Source: Bacteroidales bacterium (GTDB lineage: Bacteria; Bacteroidota; Bacteroidia; Bacteroidales; UBA932). From it: a DNA stretch of 64,000 nucleotides. Both the position numbers and the translations under genes were made by a program. Positions 43,396-53,073 of the stretch are shown piece after piece; positions within the stretch are counted from its first letter, which is position 1, and each line of letters starts with the position of its first letter. The notes beneath the pieces were generated by a model that searched no databases, was not told the DNA's origin, and worked only from the letters and a program-made list of their open reading frames with translations. The DNA lies in NCBI GenBank assembly GCA_017555965.1, contig JAFZFH010000012.1:1-64000 (forward strand). Direction: 5' to 3'.

Positions 43396-44886
43396 ATGCT
43401 ACGAAAAATCAGAATCATTCTGGCGTCCGTCTTCTTTATCGGAGTGACGCTTCTGTTCCTGGATTTCACCGGAACAATTCATGCATGGCTGGGATGGATG
43501 GCGAAGGTTCAGTTCCTGCCAGCCCTTCTTGCCCTTAATTTCGGCGTCGTTGCAATACTCGTCGTTCTGACACTTCTTTTCGGACGAGTATATTGCTCTG
43601 TCATCTGCCCGCTCGGCGTGATGCAGGATATCATCTCATGGATTCATGGAAAGACAAAGAAGAAGAACAGATTCCGTTTCAGCTATTCTCCTGCAAAGAA
43701 CTGGCTCAGATATAGCGTTCTCGCTCTGTTTGTGATCGCTCTTGTTGCAGGTCTTCATTCATTGGTTGCACTTGTCGCACCATATAGCGCATACGGAAGA
43801 ATCGCAAGCAATCTCCTTGCTCCTCTTTATCAGTGGGGAAACAATTTCTTTGCATGGATTGCAGAAAGATCTGAGAGCTACGCATTCTACAGCACTCAAG
43901 TGTGGATAAAATCAATTGCAACATTCGCAGTTGCTGTCGTGACATTCGTCGTGGTGGCTGTTCTTGCATGGAAGAACGGAAGAACTTGGTGCAATACAAT
44001 CTGTCCTGTAGGTTCTGTACTCGGTCTCATTTCCAAGTTCAGCATTTTCGCGCCCGTGATCGATACAGAGAAATGCCGCAACTGCGGTCTCTGCGGAAAA
44101 CAGTGCAAATCCGCATGCATCGACATGAAGGAGCATCAGATCGACTACAGCCGATGTGTGGCTTGTATGGACTGCATCGAGACATGTAAGGATGGAGCCA
44201 TTCATTATACCCGCAGAAAATGTTTGTCAGAATGTGCAAAGAATGACAAACCGGCAGACAGCGGCCGCAGAGCATTCGTTGTATCTGCAGCAATCGCGAC
44301 AACTGCAGTTGCAGCCAAGGCACAGGAGATGAAGGTTGACGGTGGTCTTGCTGAAATCTCCGGAGCACAGAAGCCGGAAAGACAGACACGTCTCGTGCCT
44401 GCAGGCTCGGTAAGCATCAGGAATTTCGAACAGCATTGTACTGCATGTCAGCTTTGCGTAAGCGTATGTCCAAACCAGGTCCTCAGGCCATCTACATCGC
44501 TCATGAACCTCATGCAGCCTGAGATGTCTTATGAGAGAGGTTATTGCCGTCCTGAGTGTACAAAGTGTTCTGACGTCTGCCCTGCAGGTGCAATCAGGCC
44601 TGTTACAGTTGAAGAGAAATCATCGATACAGATCGGACACGCTGTCGTATGTCTTGACAACTGCGTCGTGAACGTTGATGAGGTGAGCTGCGGCAACTGT
44701 GCAAGACATTGTCCTGCCGGAGCAATCAGAATGGTAAGAAAGGACCCTGATGATCCTAAGTCACTCAGAATACCTGTTGTAAACGAGGAGAGATGTATCG
44801 GTTGCGGAGCATGTGAGAATCTCTGTCCTGCAAGACCGTTTACTGCAATACATGTTGAAGGACACGAAGTACATAAAACGATCTAG
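43396..44886 (+). CDS. Membrane polyferredoxin with an internal twin-arginine-like segment
   Basis: The 496-residue protein starts with NapH/CcoG-like membrane segments (about 5-215), including the CSVICPLG and CNTICPVG pairs. A cytoplasmic ferredoxin pair follows (CRNCGLCGKQC and CVACMDCIETC, about 225-265). At about 285-310 the sequence DSGRRAFVVSAAIATTAVAAKAQ looks like a Tat signal or membrane-crossing segment. A C-terminal ferredoxin domain then has several CxxCxxCxxxC clusters, such as CTACQLCVSVCP, CSDVCPAGAI and CIGCGACENLCP. I infer an electron path from the cytoplasmic side to periplasmic clusters. The Tat-type aldo/keto reductase follows by 3 bp and is the likely acceptor. Confidence 0.8.
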   Translation: MLRKIRIILASVFFIGVTLLFLDFTGTIHAWLGWMAKVQFLPALLALNFGVVAILVVLTLLFGRVYCSVICPLGVMQDIISWIHGKTKKKNRFRFSYSPAKNWLRYSVLALFVIALVAGLHSLVALVAPYSAYGRIASNLLAPLYQWGNNFFAWIAERSESYAFYSTQVWIKSIATFAVAVVTFVVVAVLAWKNGRTWCNTICPVGSVLGLISKFSIFAPVIDTEKCRNCGLCGKQCKSACIDMKEHQIDYSRCVACMDCIETCKDGAIHYTRRKCLSECAKNDKPADSGRRAFVVSAAIATTAVAAKAQEMKVDGGLAEISGAQKPERQTRLVPAGSVSIRNFEQHCTACQLCVSVCPNQVLRPSTSLMNLMQPEMSYERGYCRPECTKCSDVCPAGAIRPVTVEEKSSIQIGHAVVCLDNCVVNVDEVSCGNCARHCPAGAIRMVRKDPDDPKSLRIPVVNEERCIGCGACENLCPARPFTAIHVEGHEVHKTI

Positions 44887-44889
44887 GCT

Positions 44890-46260
44890 ATGAGAAAGAA
44901 TAATATAGACAGAAGAGAGTTTCTTAAGACTGCAGGAACTGCCGCAATGGCGGTCGGCGGACTTGGTATCGTTGCCGGATGCAAGAACTCTGGAGCCGCG
45001 GCTTCAGGATCGGCAGTCCAGAGCGGCGTAGCCGGAGAAATGACATACAGGACAAAACAGGCCAATGGAGACAAGGTCAGCATCCTCGGATACGGATGTA
45101 TGCGCTGGCCGATGATAAAGGATGAGAATGGCAGGGAGGTTGTGGATCAGGAGAATGTAGACCGCCTCATCGATTATGCAATCGAACATGGAGTAAACTA
45201 CTTCGACACAGCTCCTGTATATCTGCAGGGACAGAGCGAGGCCGCTACAGGACGTTCTCTCAAGAGATATCCTCGCGAGAGCTACTACATAGCCACCAAA
45301 CTTTCAAACTTCAGCAACTCAAGCAGGGAGAATTCCATCGAGATGTACAGAAAGTCTCTTGAGAACCTTCAGACAGAGTATCTTGACTATTATCTTCTCC
45401 ATGCACTCGGAGACGGCAACGGGTTCAGACAGAGATTTGTCGATAACGGCATGATGGATTTCCTGCTTGAAGAAAGAAAGGCCGGACGTATCCGTAATCT
45501 CGGATTCTCGTTCCACGGAACACCTCAGGGATTCGACGAGATGATGGAATATCATGACAAGTACAAGTGGGATTTCGTGCAGATCCAGCTGAACTATGTT
45601 GACTGGAGGCATGCAAGCGGAAACAATGCAGATGCAGAATATCTGCAGCAGGAGCTTGATAAGAGAAACATTCCGTCTGTCATCATGGAGCCGCTTCTCG
45701 GAGGTCGTCTTTCAAAGGTGCCTCAGTACGTGGCAGACCGTCTCAAGGAGCGCGCCCCTCAGAGCAGCGTAGCGTCATGGGCATTCCGATTTGCAGGAAC
45801 ACATCCGGGAGTACTCTGCGTACTCAGCGGCATGACATATATGGAGCATCTTCAGGACAATGTGAAGACATATTCACCGCTTGTTCCTCTTACAGAGGAT
45901 GAGCTTGCCTTCCTTGACGAGACAGCTGAAATCATGCAGAAATACCCTACAATCCCATGTAATGACTGCAAGTACTGCATGCCATGTCCGTATGGAATCG
46001 ACATTCCTGCGATCCTTCTGCACTACAACAAGTGCGTGAATGCCGGAGAGGTAGCAGCCAGCGTCAACGACGAGGGATACAAAAAAGCCCGTCGTGCTTA
46101 TCTGGTAAGCTACGATCGGGCTGTTCCAAAGCTCCGTCAGGCATCGAGGTGTATCGGATGCAACCAGTGCATGTCACACTGCCCTCAGAGCATCAATATT
46201 CCAAGAGAACTGCAGAAGATCGACAGATACGTCGAAAACCTCAAGCAGGATAAACTCTAG
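44890..46260 (+). CDS. Tat-exported aldo/keto reductase with C-terminal ferredoxin domain
   Basis: The 456-residue protein opens with a twin-arginine signal (RREFLKTAGTAAMAVGGLG) ending in a lipobox-like IVAGC, so it is probably exported folded and lipidated. The aldo/keto reductase barrel has the catalytic set D and Y in NYFDTAPVYLQG, K in YYIATKLS and H in DYYLLHALG. The C-terminus holds two cluster motifs, CNDCKYCMPCPYG and CIGCNQCMSHCPQ. It may take electrons from the polyferredoxin rather than NADPH, since the compartment should lack free NADPH; that is inference. Its stop overlaps the convergent lipoprotein gene by 4 bp. Confidence 0.88.
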   Translation: MRKNNIDRREFLKTAGTAAMAVGGLGIVAGCKNSGAAASGSAVQSGVAGEMTYRTKQANGDKVSILGYGCMRWPMIKDENGREVVDQENVDRLIDYAIEHGVNYFDTAPVYLQGQSEAATGRSLKRYPRESYYIATKLSNFSNSSRENSIEMYRKSLENLQTEYLDYYLLHALGDGNGFRQRFVDNGMMDFLLEERKAGRIRNLGFSFHGTPQGFDEMMEYHDKYKWDFVQIQLNYVDWRHASGNNADAEYLQQELDKRNIPSVIMEPLLGGRLSKVPQYVADRLKERAPQSSVASWAFRFAGTHPGVLCVLSGMTYMEHLQDNVKTYSPLVPLTEDELAFLDETAEIMQKYPTIPCNDCKYCMPCPYGIDIPAILLHYNKCVNAGEVAASVNDEGYKKARRAYLVSYDRAVPKLRQASRCIGCNQCMSHCPQSINIPRELQKIDRYVENLKQDKL

Positions 46261-46709
46261 AAGAATCTAGGACCGTCCTCAACGGACTTGGTCACAAGAA
46301 TAGCATCAGCCTTGTCGGTCTCCGACAGGGCTTTTTTCTCATATGTACATACCTCAGCGGAACCGTTCTTTGCAGTGAGTACAAGGTTCTCTCCTTCAAA
46401 GGATGCATCATATTCGCTTCCCCATGACTTGTTGTCAGAATACTTTCCGGCAACAACATTGCCGGTCACCGTATATATTCCGTCATATTTGCGGTAACGG
46501 CCCTCGCCTACCTTCTGATAAAGCTCGAATGTAAGGTCCTGGGCAAAGTTCACATATACCTGTGGGACTGAAGATACGCCTGACATGCTCACAAGATGCC
46601 ATTCAGCAACGATCTTCTCTGCAACCTGAGGACCTTTGTCTCCGCCGCCGCAAGACACAGAACAGAATACGACTGACAGAGCCAGCATTAGTTTCAATAT
46701 ATTCTTCAT
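46257..46709 (-). CDS. Small lipoprotein, lipocalin-like
   Basis: This 150-residue lipoprotein has its lipobox at C20 (SVSC) and a glycine-rich spacer. The mature part begins IVAEWHLVSMSGV and continues with alternating strands (LTFELYQKVGEGRYRKYDGIYTVTGNVVAGKY), the pattern of lipocalin-like DUFs in Bacteroidetes. Its ligand is unknown. It is the last gene of the SusCD/protease locus (24-bp gap to the protease), so it may help cargo capture or protect the surface. The C-terminus ends in PRFF. Confidence 0.65.
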   Translation of the reverse strand: MKNILKLMLALSVVFCSVSCGGGDKGPQVAEKIVAEWHLVSMSGVSSVPQVYVNFAQDLTFELYQKVGEGRYRKYDGIYTVTGNVVAGKYSDNKSWGSEYDASFEGENLVLTAKNGSAEVCTYEKKALSETDKADAILVTKSVEDGPRFF

Positions 46710-46732
46710 GATACTGATCTTTTGTTTAATGA

Positions 46733-48811
46733 TTACAACCAGCCTCCGTTGCTGCTTGTCACGCCTCTTGCCATGATCGAGATTGTTCTTGATATCTCCA
46801 TGGCACCGGTCTGAGTCTGGCCGTCAGCAGTTCCGTCTTCATCATATCCTGCAAGAGCCTTGACTACAATCTTGCCTGATCCTGCCTTTGTAGGCTTTAT
46901 GCGGAGTTTGCCGTACTTGATCTCGAGAGATGACTTCTCATCAGAAAGTCCGAGGGCAGCACGAGTCGCAGCATCACACTCTATGCTCAGATATGTAAGA
47001 TCTGTAGCGCCACCACCGAAGTAAGAAGTGATGTCATAGCTCTTTGCACTCTCGTCCGCTCCAAGAACACGTGTCAGAATGGTCGGTGTACCTTCCACAT
47101 TCATGAGAAGCTTCCATGCGTCGATCGCACCTGTTCCCATCTTGCCGTCTCTATATGCACCTACATCCACATAGTTATATTTTCCATTTTCAATATAGAA
47201 TTTGTTCTTATAACCGTCGATGAAGTTCTTGTTGAGGTCGTCAAGGTCGTTTACTGAGGTAAGTATCATGGCTGTAAACTCTTCGCGAGAGAATTTCTTT
47301 CCGATCTTCTTTGCATATGAAAGAGCGAGGGCAGCCACACCTGAAACATGAGGACAAGCCATCGAGGTTCCCTGCATGTATACGTAGTCATGACCAGTAG
47401 TTCCAAGGTTCTCATCCTTCACGGTATTGATGAAGGTAGAAAGAACTCGGCTTCTGTTGGCAGATACTTCTGTGATGTCACCGATGTAGAAGTCTCCTCC
47501 TGGAGCCGCAATATTACATCCCGGGCCATAGTTGGTATAGCCGACTGCAGGAAGGTAGTCAGGACCGATTGCAGTCACTGAAATGACATCTTCAAGAGCA
47601 GCAGGATAGCTGGAACGTGCGACGCGCTCATTACCCGCAGCTGCAATGATGAGGTTTCCGTCGAGGATTTCACTGTTGTTGTTCGTCTTGTCAAGAAAGT
47701 ACTGCACGCCGGCATATTCTGCACCATAAAGTTCCGCATACTCTGCATCGGCCTTGTAGTCTCCACCGATAAGACCGAAAGAACACTGAGCTATGCTCGC
47801 ACCGTTATCTGCCGCATAAACGAATGCATTTGCCGAAGCATCGAGATTTGAAGATGTTCCGTTCTCAAAGATCTGACATGTCATGATACGTACGCCGTCG
47901 TTGTTACCTGTACCGCCGGCAACACCGCTCACTCCGATACCGTTTCCGTTGACAGCGGCTACAACACCTGCAACATGGGTACCGTGTCCTGAAGCTTTGT
48001 AACCATCCCAAGAGATGTTTCCGTTGCCTCTTTCGCAGTTCCATCCATATATATCGTCGATGTAACCGTTCCCGTCATCGTCCTTGCCGTTGCCAGGAAT
48101 CTCTCCTGAGTTCTTCCACATGTTTGCGGCAAGATCCGGATGGTCATACTTGACAGGGCTGTCGATTACAGCTACGACGATGCTTCTGTCACCTCCTGTA
48201 AGCTTCCATGCGTCCTTCACGGCAATGTCACCACCTTCAACGGCAGTTTCTGAGCCGGAGTTCCTTCCTGTGTTGATGTAGTGCCACTGATCCTTAAGCA
48301 TAGGGTCATTGAACGGCAGATCTGAAGAGTTTAACTCTACACGTGAAGGTGTGTAAGGTGTAAACTGAAGGTCGCTGGCAGGAACTACAGTCTTGTTGTA
48401 CTGTACCTTCACTACATCTGAAAATACTGTCAGATGTGCAGCAGCCTCAGCCTTGCCCATGCCCTCGAAGTTGATTTTGAACCATCTGTGGAGGTTGTGC
48501 TTTCTTGCCACATCTTCCTTGCCTGGTGCAATGGTAAAGACAGGCTTCAGCGAGTTGACCTCTATTTCTTCCGAGAATTCCGCAAGCAGAGACATGTCTC
48601 CTGCCGCATAGGCATCAGATGCTTCTTCCGAAAGACAGAGAAGCAATGCGCCATCCTCAGAATCATCTGGCGTATTGATGACCTTGGTCATCACTGCTCC
48701 GGAAACTGATGGTGCATTAACAGCATCATGCAGCTCCTCCACACAGGAAGAAGCTGCAAGAAGCGTCAATGTCAAGAGCAATGAAGCTCTTTTAATTGAA
48801 ATGGAATGCAT
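46733..48811 (-). CDS. S8 subtilisin-like serine protease lipoprotein
   Basis: The 692-residue lipoprotein (C23 in AASSC) has an inhibitor-like N-domain (about 45-150), then a subtilase domain. The catalytic triad is D217 in VIDSPVKYDHPDL, H276 in GHGTHVAG and S483 in GTSMACPHVSG. A C-terminal Ig-like domain (about 590-670) precedes the tail. The usual D-(S/T)-G after the catalytic Asp reads D-S-P here. It should digest proteins at the cell surface or periplasm. Its place in a SusCD locus instead of a glycosidase is the main clue that the locus handles peptides. Confidence 0.9.
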   Translation of the reverse strand: MHSISIKRASLLLTLTLLAASSCVEELHDAVNAPSVSGAVMTKVINTPDDSEDGALLLCLSEEASDAYAAGDMSLLAEFSEEIEVNSLKPVFTIAPGKEDVARKHNLHRWFKINFEGMGKAEAAAHLTVFSDVVKVQYNKTVVPASDLQFTPYTPSRVELNSSDLPFNDPMLKDQWHYINTGRNSGSETAVEGGDIAVKDAWKLTGGDRSIVVAVIDSPVKYDHPDLAANMWKNSGEIPGNGKDDDGNGYIDDIYGWNCERGNGNISWDGYKASGHGTHVAGVVAAVNGNGIGVSGVAGGTGNNDGVRIMTCQIFENGTSSNLDASANAFVYAADNGASIAQCSFGLIGGDYKADAEYAELYGAEYAGVQYFLDKTNNNSEILDGNLIIAAAGNERVARSSYPAALEDVISVTAIGPDYLPAVGYTNYGPGCNIAAPGGDFYIGDITEVSANRSRVLSTFINTVKDENLGTTGHDYVYMQGTSMACPHVSGVAALALSYAKKIGKKFSREEFTAMILTSVNDLDDLNKNFIDGYKNKFYIENGKYNYVDVGAYRDGKMGTGAIDAWKLLMNVEGTPTILTRVLGADESAKSYDITSYFGGGATDLTYLSIECDAATRAALGLSDEKSSLEIKYGKLRIKPTKAGSGKIVVKALAGYDEDGTADGQTQTGAMEISRTISIMARGVTSSNGGWL

Positions 48812-48819
48812 ATTCTATT

Positions 48820-51315
48820 TTAGTTTGACTTTGTCATTGAGTAAGACGCAGGCGTGATCTCAAAGAAGAGATTTGATACATCCTGAGTGTTCTGGAAGTA
48901 GTTGTAAGGCATCTTCTTCACTCTGTCAATTGTAGACATGATGTATCCGCGTTCAGTCTCCACATAGTTTGTACGCTGCTTCTGAAGTTCTACAGACACC
49001 TTGCTGCATGCTGCAGGAGCCTTGAGAGATGCGTTTTCAGAGTTGCTGCTTGCGTACTTCGAATCCGGGCTGATCAAGAGAGGATATGCATGTGCGTCCT
49101 CAACGATGAGAGGAGCCTCTCCTGAATAATCCGGTGAGTTGAAGTAGCAGAGCATCATTGCAACATATGTAAAGCCATATGAACCTGCTGTTGTTCTAGG
49201 GTTTCCGACAAATGCGATCACATCCTGCTCCTCTGTAACGAAACCACCGATCATGGCGCCGTTTTCAAGATATGCTGTAAGGCCGCTACCGTCAAAGAAC
49301 AGATATGCATTTGTAGGATAGATAGGCTTTCCGTTGTACTCACCCGGTTCCATTTCACTCATGATGGTATAAACGAAGCCGTCGTAATACTCGAGCTGGA
49401 TCTCGTCTGTAAGACCATACTTCTGGGCCGCATTAGGGTGCATTCCGCTGATCTTGATGTAGTCATATACTGCATCTGCCTTGTCAGGATTCTCAGTAGG
49501 GTTGCCGTCCTTGTCGAACATGAGGTCATCAGCTTCTGAAATCTCTGCAGTAGCGCGGTGCTCTCTTGCAAAAGACTTTGCGCTGTATGGGTCGAGAGAC
49601 CATACCTGCCACTCCTTGAAGTAAGCTGACTTGTCTGTCGGCTGATACTTGTTAGGAAGGTCATAGATTCCAAACTCAGAACCCATGAGATTGAACTCAC
49701 CTGCAGTGAACTGTGTAGTTGTGAACACTCCGCTGTGGTATCCGTTGTCAGCATATACGATGAGGACATACTCTGTACCTGGCTCAAGACCACTGATCAC
49801 GCCTGAGTGTCCGATGCCGTTTACCTGTGCGAGGGTCTCGCGGTCAAGCGGTGCGATATAGTAATCGAACTCTGCCTCGATAGCCTCACGGAAGTTCTCA
49901 TAATGTGCGCTCTTGTACATGGCAACCTTTACCTCTGTAAGGTCCTTACCATATACATAGAACTCCATTGCGTTCTCCTTTGTGAGACCTGCTCCTGCAT
50001 ACTTGTCAGAAACGATGAGACCAAGGTGAATATCAACATCCTTCGGATTTTCTTCTGTATCGTATCCGAACTTGATGTATGTGTATTCCTTGTAGTTGCC
50101 GTTTTCATCAAATGAGCATGCAATCAAGGTATAGAGACCTGTGTTCTCTGAAGTGAACTCATATACTCCAGACTCTGTAACTGAATCTACATTCTTTCCA
50201 GACTTCACTTCCTCAAGCTTAGACACCATCTCTGCATCAGAAACGTGACCGGAGAACACCTGAAACTTGACCTCAGCCACGTCTGCTCCGAGAGTGAATG
50301 TCACAGGCATCACACCCTTTACAGAAGGCTCAGCCTTAACTTCGAGAGAGAAGTCATATCCTCTGTAACCAGGAAGCACGAGTCTGTGCTTACCTGCATT
50401 GTTCACATATGCAGCACCTGCAGATGGGAGGTATGCAACAAGGCTGTTCTTAGGGAATGTGATTGAACCGTCCTTCAAAGTACCGTATGAGTTTGTATAA
50501 CCTGCATCGAATGCCTCTTCAACGTCTGATCCGATATATACGAGTCCATACTGTCCGCTCGGACATGTGAACGCATACTGGAGAGGGAAGAACACCTTGT
50601 CAGGGTCGATCGCATTGATATAAAGGTCTGTGCCCGGGCAGTAGTCTGCATATGCTGATGCATTCTTGTCGTTTCCGTCCACAATGTAAGAAACGTAGTC
50701 TGCAGTATATACACCTTCGATCTTATAATATCCCTTAAGGTCCTCGCGCTCATATACCTTTACCTTCTTCTCATGATAAGGAGCTGCGATTGTCGCTCCG
50801 ATTGCATAGAAGTAGCTTGAAGCAAAGTCATCTCTCCACTCACCCTCACCGAGGTATGTCCAGTCAACGATTGTAACAGAGAATGTAAGCTCGTTACTTG
50901 AAAGGCCATAGTTTGAAACGAAAACAGGGTCAGTAACCTTGATGGTACAAGTATATTTCTTACCTGTCTCAAAGTCGTCAGAGAAATATACCTTGAAGTT
51001 TGTCTTGGACTGGTCCTCATCGAAATAGATGTAATCCTCCTCAAGTTCAAAGAATCCTTCCTCACTGCTGATAAGCTCGTAAGGAACATTTGCCTCCGGA
51101 AGATAATTCTTCATCTGAGGATTTCTCTCAACTGTAAATGTGAGGTAATGGTTTCCATCAGGAGCCACCTCATAACTTCTTGCCTGATCCTGCGGGAAGA
51201 AGAGTCCCTGGCATTCAAGAAGGTCCGGATCGCCAAAAGTATAAGGTTCCTCCTGACATGCAGCAAATGAAAGTGTAAGTGCTGCAGCAAGAATATATTT
51301 AAATATTGTCTTCAT
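48820..51315 (-). CDS. Large surface lipoprotein of the SusCD locus
   Basis: The 831-residue lipoprotein (C20 in FAACQEEPY) starts with a DUF4843-like stretch (ECQGLFFPQDQARSYEVAPDGNHYLTFTV), followed by several beta-sandwich/Fn3-like repeats, for example ADVAEVKFQVFSGHVSD and SGVISGLEPGTEYVLIVYAD. A C-terminal region of unknown fold (about 560-831) ends in a conserved PYNYFQNTQDV element. No catalytic residues are recognisable. By position (SusC, SusD, this, protease) it is a SusE-like surface glycan- or protein-binding lipoprotein. It follows SusD by 20 bp. Confidence 0.65.
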   Translation of the reverse strand: MKTIFKYILAAALTLSFAACQEEPYTFGDPDLLECQGLFFPQDQARSYEVAPDGNHYLTFTVERNPQMKNYLPEANVPYELISSEEGFFELEEDYIYFDEDQSKTNFKVYFSDDFETGKKYTCTIKVTDPVFVSNYGLSSNELTFSVTIVDWTYLGEGEWRDDFASSYFYAIGATIAAPYHEKKVKVYEREDLKGYYKIEGVYTADYVSYIVDGNDKNASAYADYCPGTDLYINAIDPDKVFFPLQYAFTCPSGQYGLVYIGSDVEEAFDAGYTNSYGTLKDGSITFPKNSLVAYLPSAGAAYVNNAGKHRLVLPGYRGYDFSLEVKAEPSVKGVMPVTFTLGADVAEVKFQVFSGHVSDAEMVSKLEEVKSGKNVDSVTESGVYEFTSENTGLYTLIACSFDENGNYKEYTYIKFGYDTEENPKDVDIHLGLIVSDKYAGAGLTKENAMEFYVYGKDLTEVKVAMYKSAHYENFREAIEAEFDYYIAPLDRETLAQVNGIGHSGVISGLEPGTEYVLIVYADNGYHSGVFTTTQFTAGEFNLMGSEFGIYDLPNKYQPTDKSAYFKEWQVWSLDPYSAKSFAREHRATAEISEADDLMFDKDGNPTENPDKADAVYDYIKISGMHPNAAQKYGLTDEIQLEYYDGFVYTIMSEMEPGEYNGKPIYPTNAYLFFDGSGLTAYLENGAMIGGFVTEEQDVIAFVGNPRTTAGSYGFTYVAMMLCYFNSPDYSGEAPLIVEDAHAYPLLISPDSKYASSNSENASLKAPAACSKVSVELQKQRTNYVETERGYIMSTIDRVKKMPYNYFQNTQDVSNLFFEITPASYSMTKSN

Positions 51316-51335
51316 ATCAATCTTATCCGTTTAGA

Positions 51336-53060
51336 TTATTCCTTCCATTCAGGGAGTTTGCCGGTAGGATCCGGATTGTTCATACTTTCGTCGATTCCCT
51401 TGTTGTAGAGATACTCTGTTCTAGGGATCACGAGGTTCCACTGTGGTGAACGGCCGTCGAGGTTGAATCTTGCAGAGCTTGGGAAGTTGGTTCCCTTGTA
51501 TCCTCTGATGAGGCCCTGATCAAGTCTCTTGTAGTCAAAGATGAGGATTCCCTCACCCCAGAACTCGATTCTCTTCTGGAAAAGCATCTCGCGGATGAAA
51601 GTCTCCTTTGAAGAAATGCTTGAGCAGTCGTATGCCTGAGCAGAAGATGTAGTATTCCATCTGTTCTTCATGAAAGCATTGAGAAGTTCCTTAGCTGTGC
51701 CGAGTCCGCTTGTATAAAGAGCTGCCTCCATCTTGATGAAGTACATCTCCTCAACTCGCATGAGCATGTGGTCTGCAGCACCACCGGCTGTGTAATCCAT
51801 GCAGGCACCCGCCATAGGACGGAACTTGAGGCTCACATATGGTGAAGCTGAATAAAGGAAGTAGTCTGCAACATTGAAGATTCCCCAAGCCTCGTTACCT
51901 GTAAGCGGCTCGTCTGAACCTGCAAACTTGTAGTTGGCATCAGTCTTCCATGTTGTCTTGTCGTCGCCGAGCCATGACCACTTTCTGAAGTCATTGTCAG
52001 GAATCATCTCATATGTCGCCTTGCTGATGCTTGGGAGTGAGAGGATACCATATGCCCAGATTGCCTCTGCAGAGATATGAGCTACTGATGATATTACAGG
52101 TGCAAGGTTCTCGCTTGATGCAGTAAGACCCCAGATCCATGAATTGTTTGCATTACCGTTGTTGAAACCGTTCATAGGGTCATGCCACTGATCCTTTGTC
52201 AGGATTGTTCTGCCGCTTGTAGCGATTGCGAGGTCTGCATACTCTGCAGCCTTTCTGTAGTACTGCTTGTTGTGGTCAGCTGCGGCCGCCATCTCAAGAT
52301 ATGCACGCGCATAAAGGCCGTATACAGCAGAAAGAGTAGGAAGTGAGTATACATTCACAGAAGGGTCAAGAAGGTTCTCTGCAGCCTCAAGATCAGAAAG
52401 AATGAAATCGTACATATCCACTCTTGAGCGTCTTGGGTTGTTCTTTGTGTCAGCATCTTCTGTATCCTCTGTCACGATCGGAACTGACCATCCCTCTGCC
52501 ATAGCCTCTTCATCTGCATTGAGGTATCTGTTTGGCTTAGGCTCGTAAAGACGTGCAAGGTCAAGGTAGCACATTGCTCTATATACATATGCCTGACCGA
52601 GATAGTTCTTTACTGCAGCATCTGTCTCCTCAGTCACCTCGCCGGCCATAGCGATTGCATCGTTGGCTGCACCGATCCATGAATAATAGCACTGCCAGAT
52701 GTATCCGGTAGTAACATACTCAGGACCCATTGAAAGGTTTGTAAGGAAGCCGTTGAACCAGCTGTAACCAAGGTTTCCACCTACGGTCATATCCTCAAGC
52801 ATGTGCTCGGTCATCAGATGGATTGCAGGAATACCGAAGTCTGCATGATATCCATATGTTCCTGCATATCCACCGGCATTGGCAGACATCATCGCTGCAG
52901 GAATACCTTTGATCATGGCCTCAAGCACAGTTGCGTCATCCATCTGCTCGAGACGGTCGTCTGTGATTGTACCTCCTTCCTGGAAGGCATCCTCAAGACA
53001 GCTGCAGGTCATGAAGCCAATAAAAACAAGGCTTAAAATCTTTATTATATTTATCTTCAT
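51336..53060 (-). CDS. SusD/RagB-type nutrient-binding lipoprotein
   Basis: The 574-residue lipoprotein (C19 or C21) is a SusD/RagB family lid that closes the SusC pore. Family signs are the TPR-type helices AVKNYLGQAYVYRAMCYLDLARLYEP, the VPIV-TEDTEDA and RVDMYDFILSDLEAAENLL segment, and MLMRVEEMYFIKMEAALYTSGLG and REMLFQKRIEFWGEG near the end. The substrate is not obvious; the locus protease suggests peptides, as for RagB of Porphyromonas. It lies 13 bp after susC. Confidence 0.92.
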   Translation of the reverse strand: MKINIIKILSLVFIGFMTCSCLEDAFQEGGTITDDRLEQMDDATVLEAMIKGIPAAMMSANAGGYAGTYGYHADFGIPAIHLMTEHMLEDMTVGGNLGYSWFNGFLTNLSMGPEYVTTGYIWQCYYSWIGAANDAIAMAGEVTEETDAAVKNYLGQAYVYRAMCYLDLARLYEPKPNRYLNADEEAMAEGWSVPIVTEDTEDADTKNNPRRSRVDMYDFILSDLEAAENLLDPSVNVYSLPTLSAVYGLYARAYLEMAAAADHNKQYYRKAAEYADLAIATSGRTILTKDQWHDPMNGFNNGNANNSWIWGLTASSENLAPVISSVAHISAEAIWAYGILSLPSISKATYEMIPDNDFRKWSWLGDDKTTWKTDANYKFAGSDEPLTGNEAWGIFNVADYFLYSASPYVSLKFRPMAGACMDYTAGGAADHMLMRVEEMYFIKMEAALYTSGLGTAKELLNAFMKNRWNTTSSAQAYDCSSISSKETFIREMLFQKRIEFWGEGILIFDYKRLDQGLIRGYKGTNFPSSARFNLDGRSPQWNLVIPRTEYLYNKGIDESMNNPDPTGKLPEWKE

Positions 53061-53073
53061 CTTTTACAGAGGA

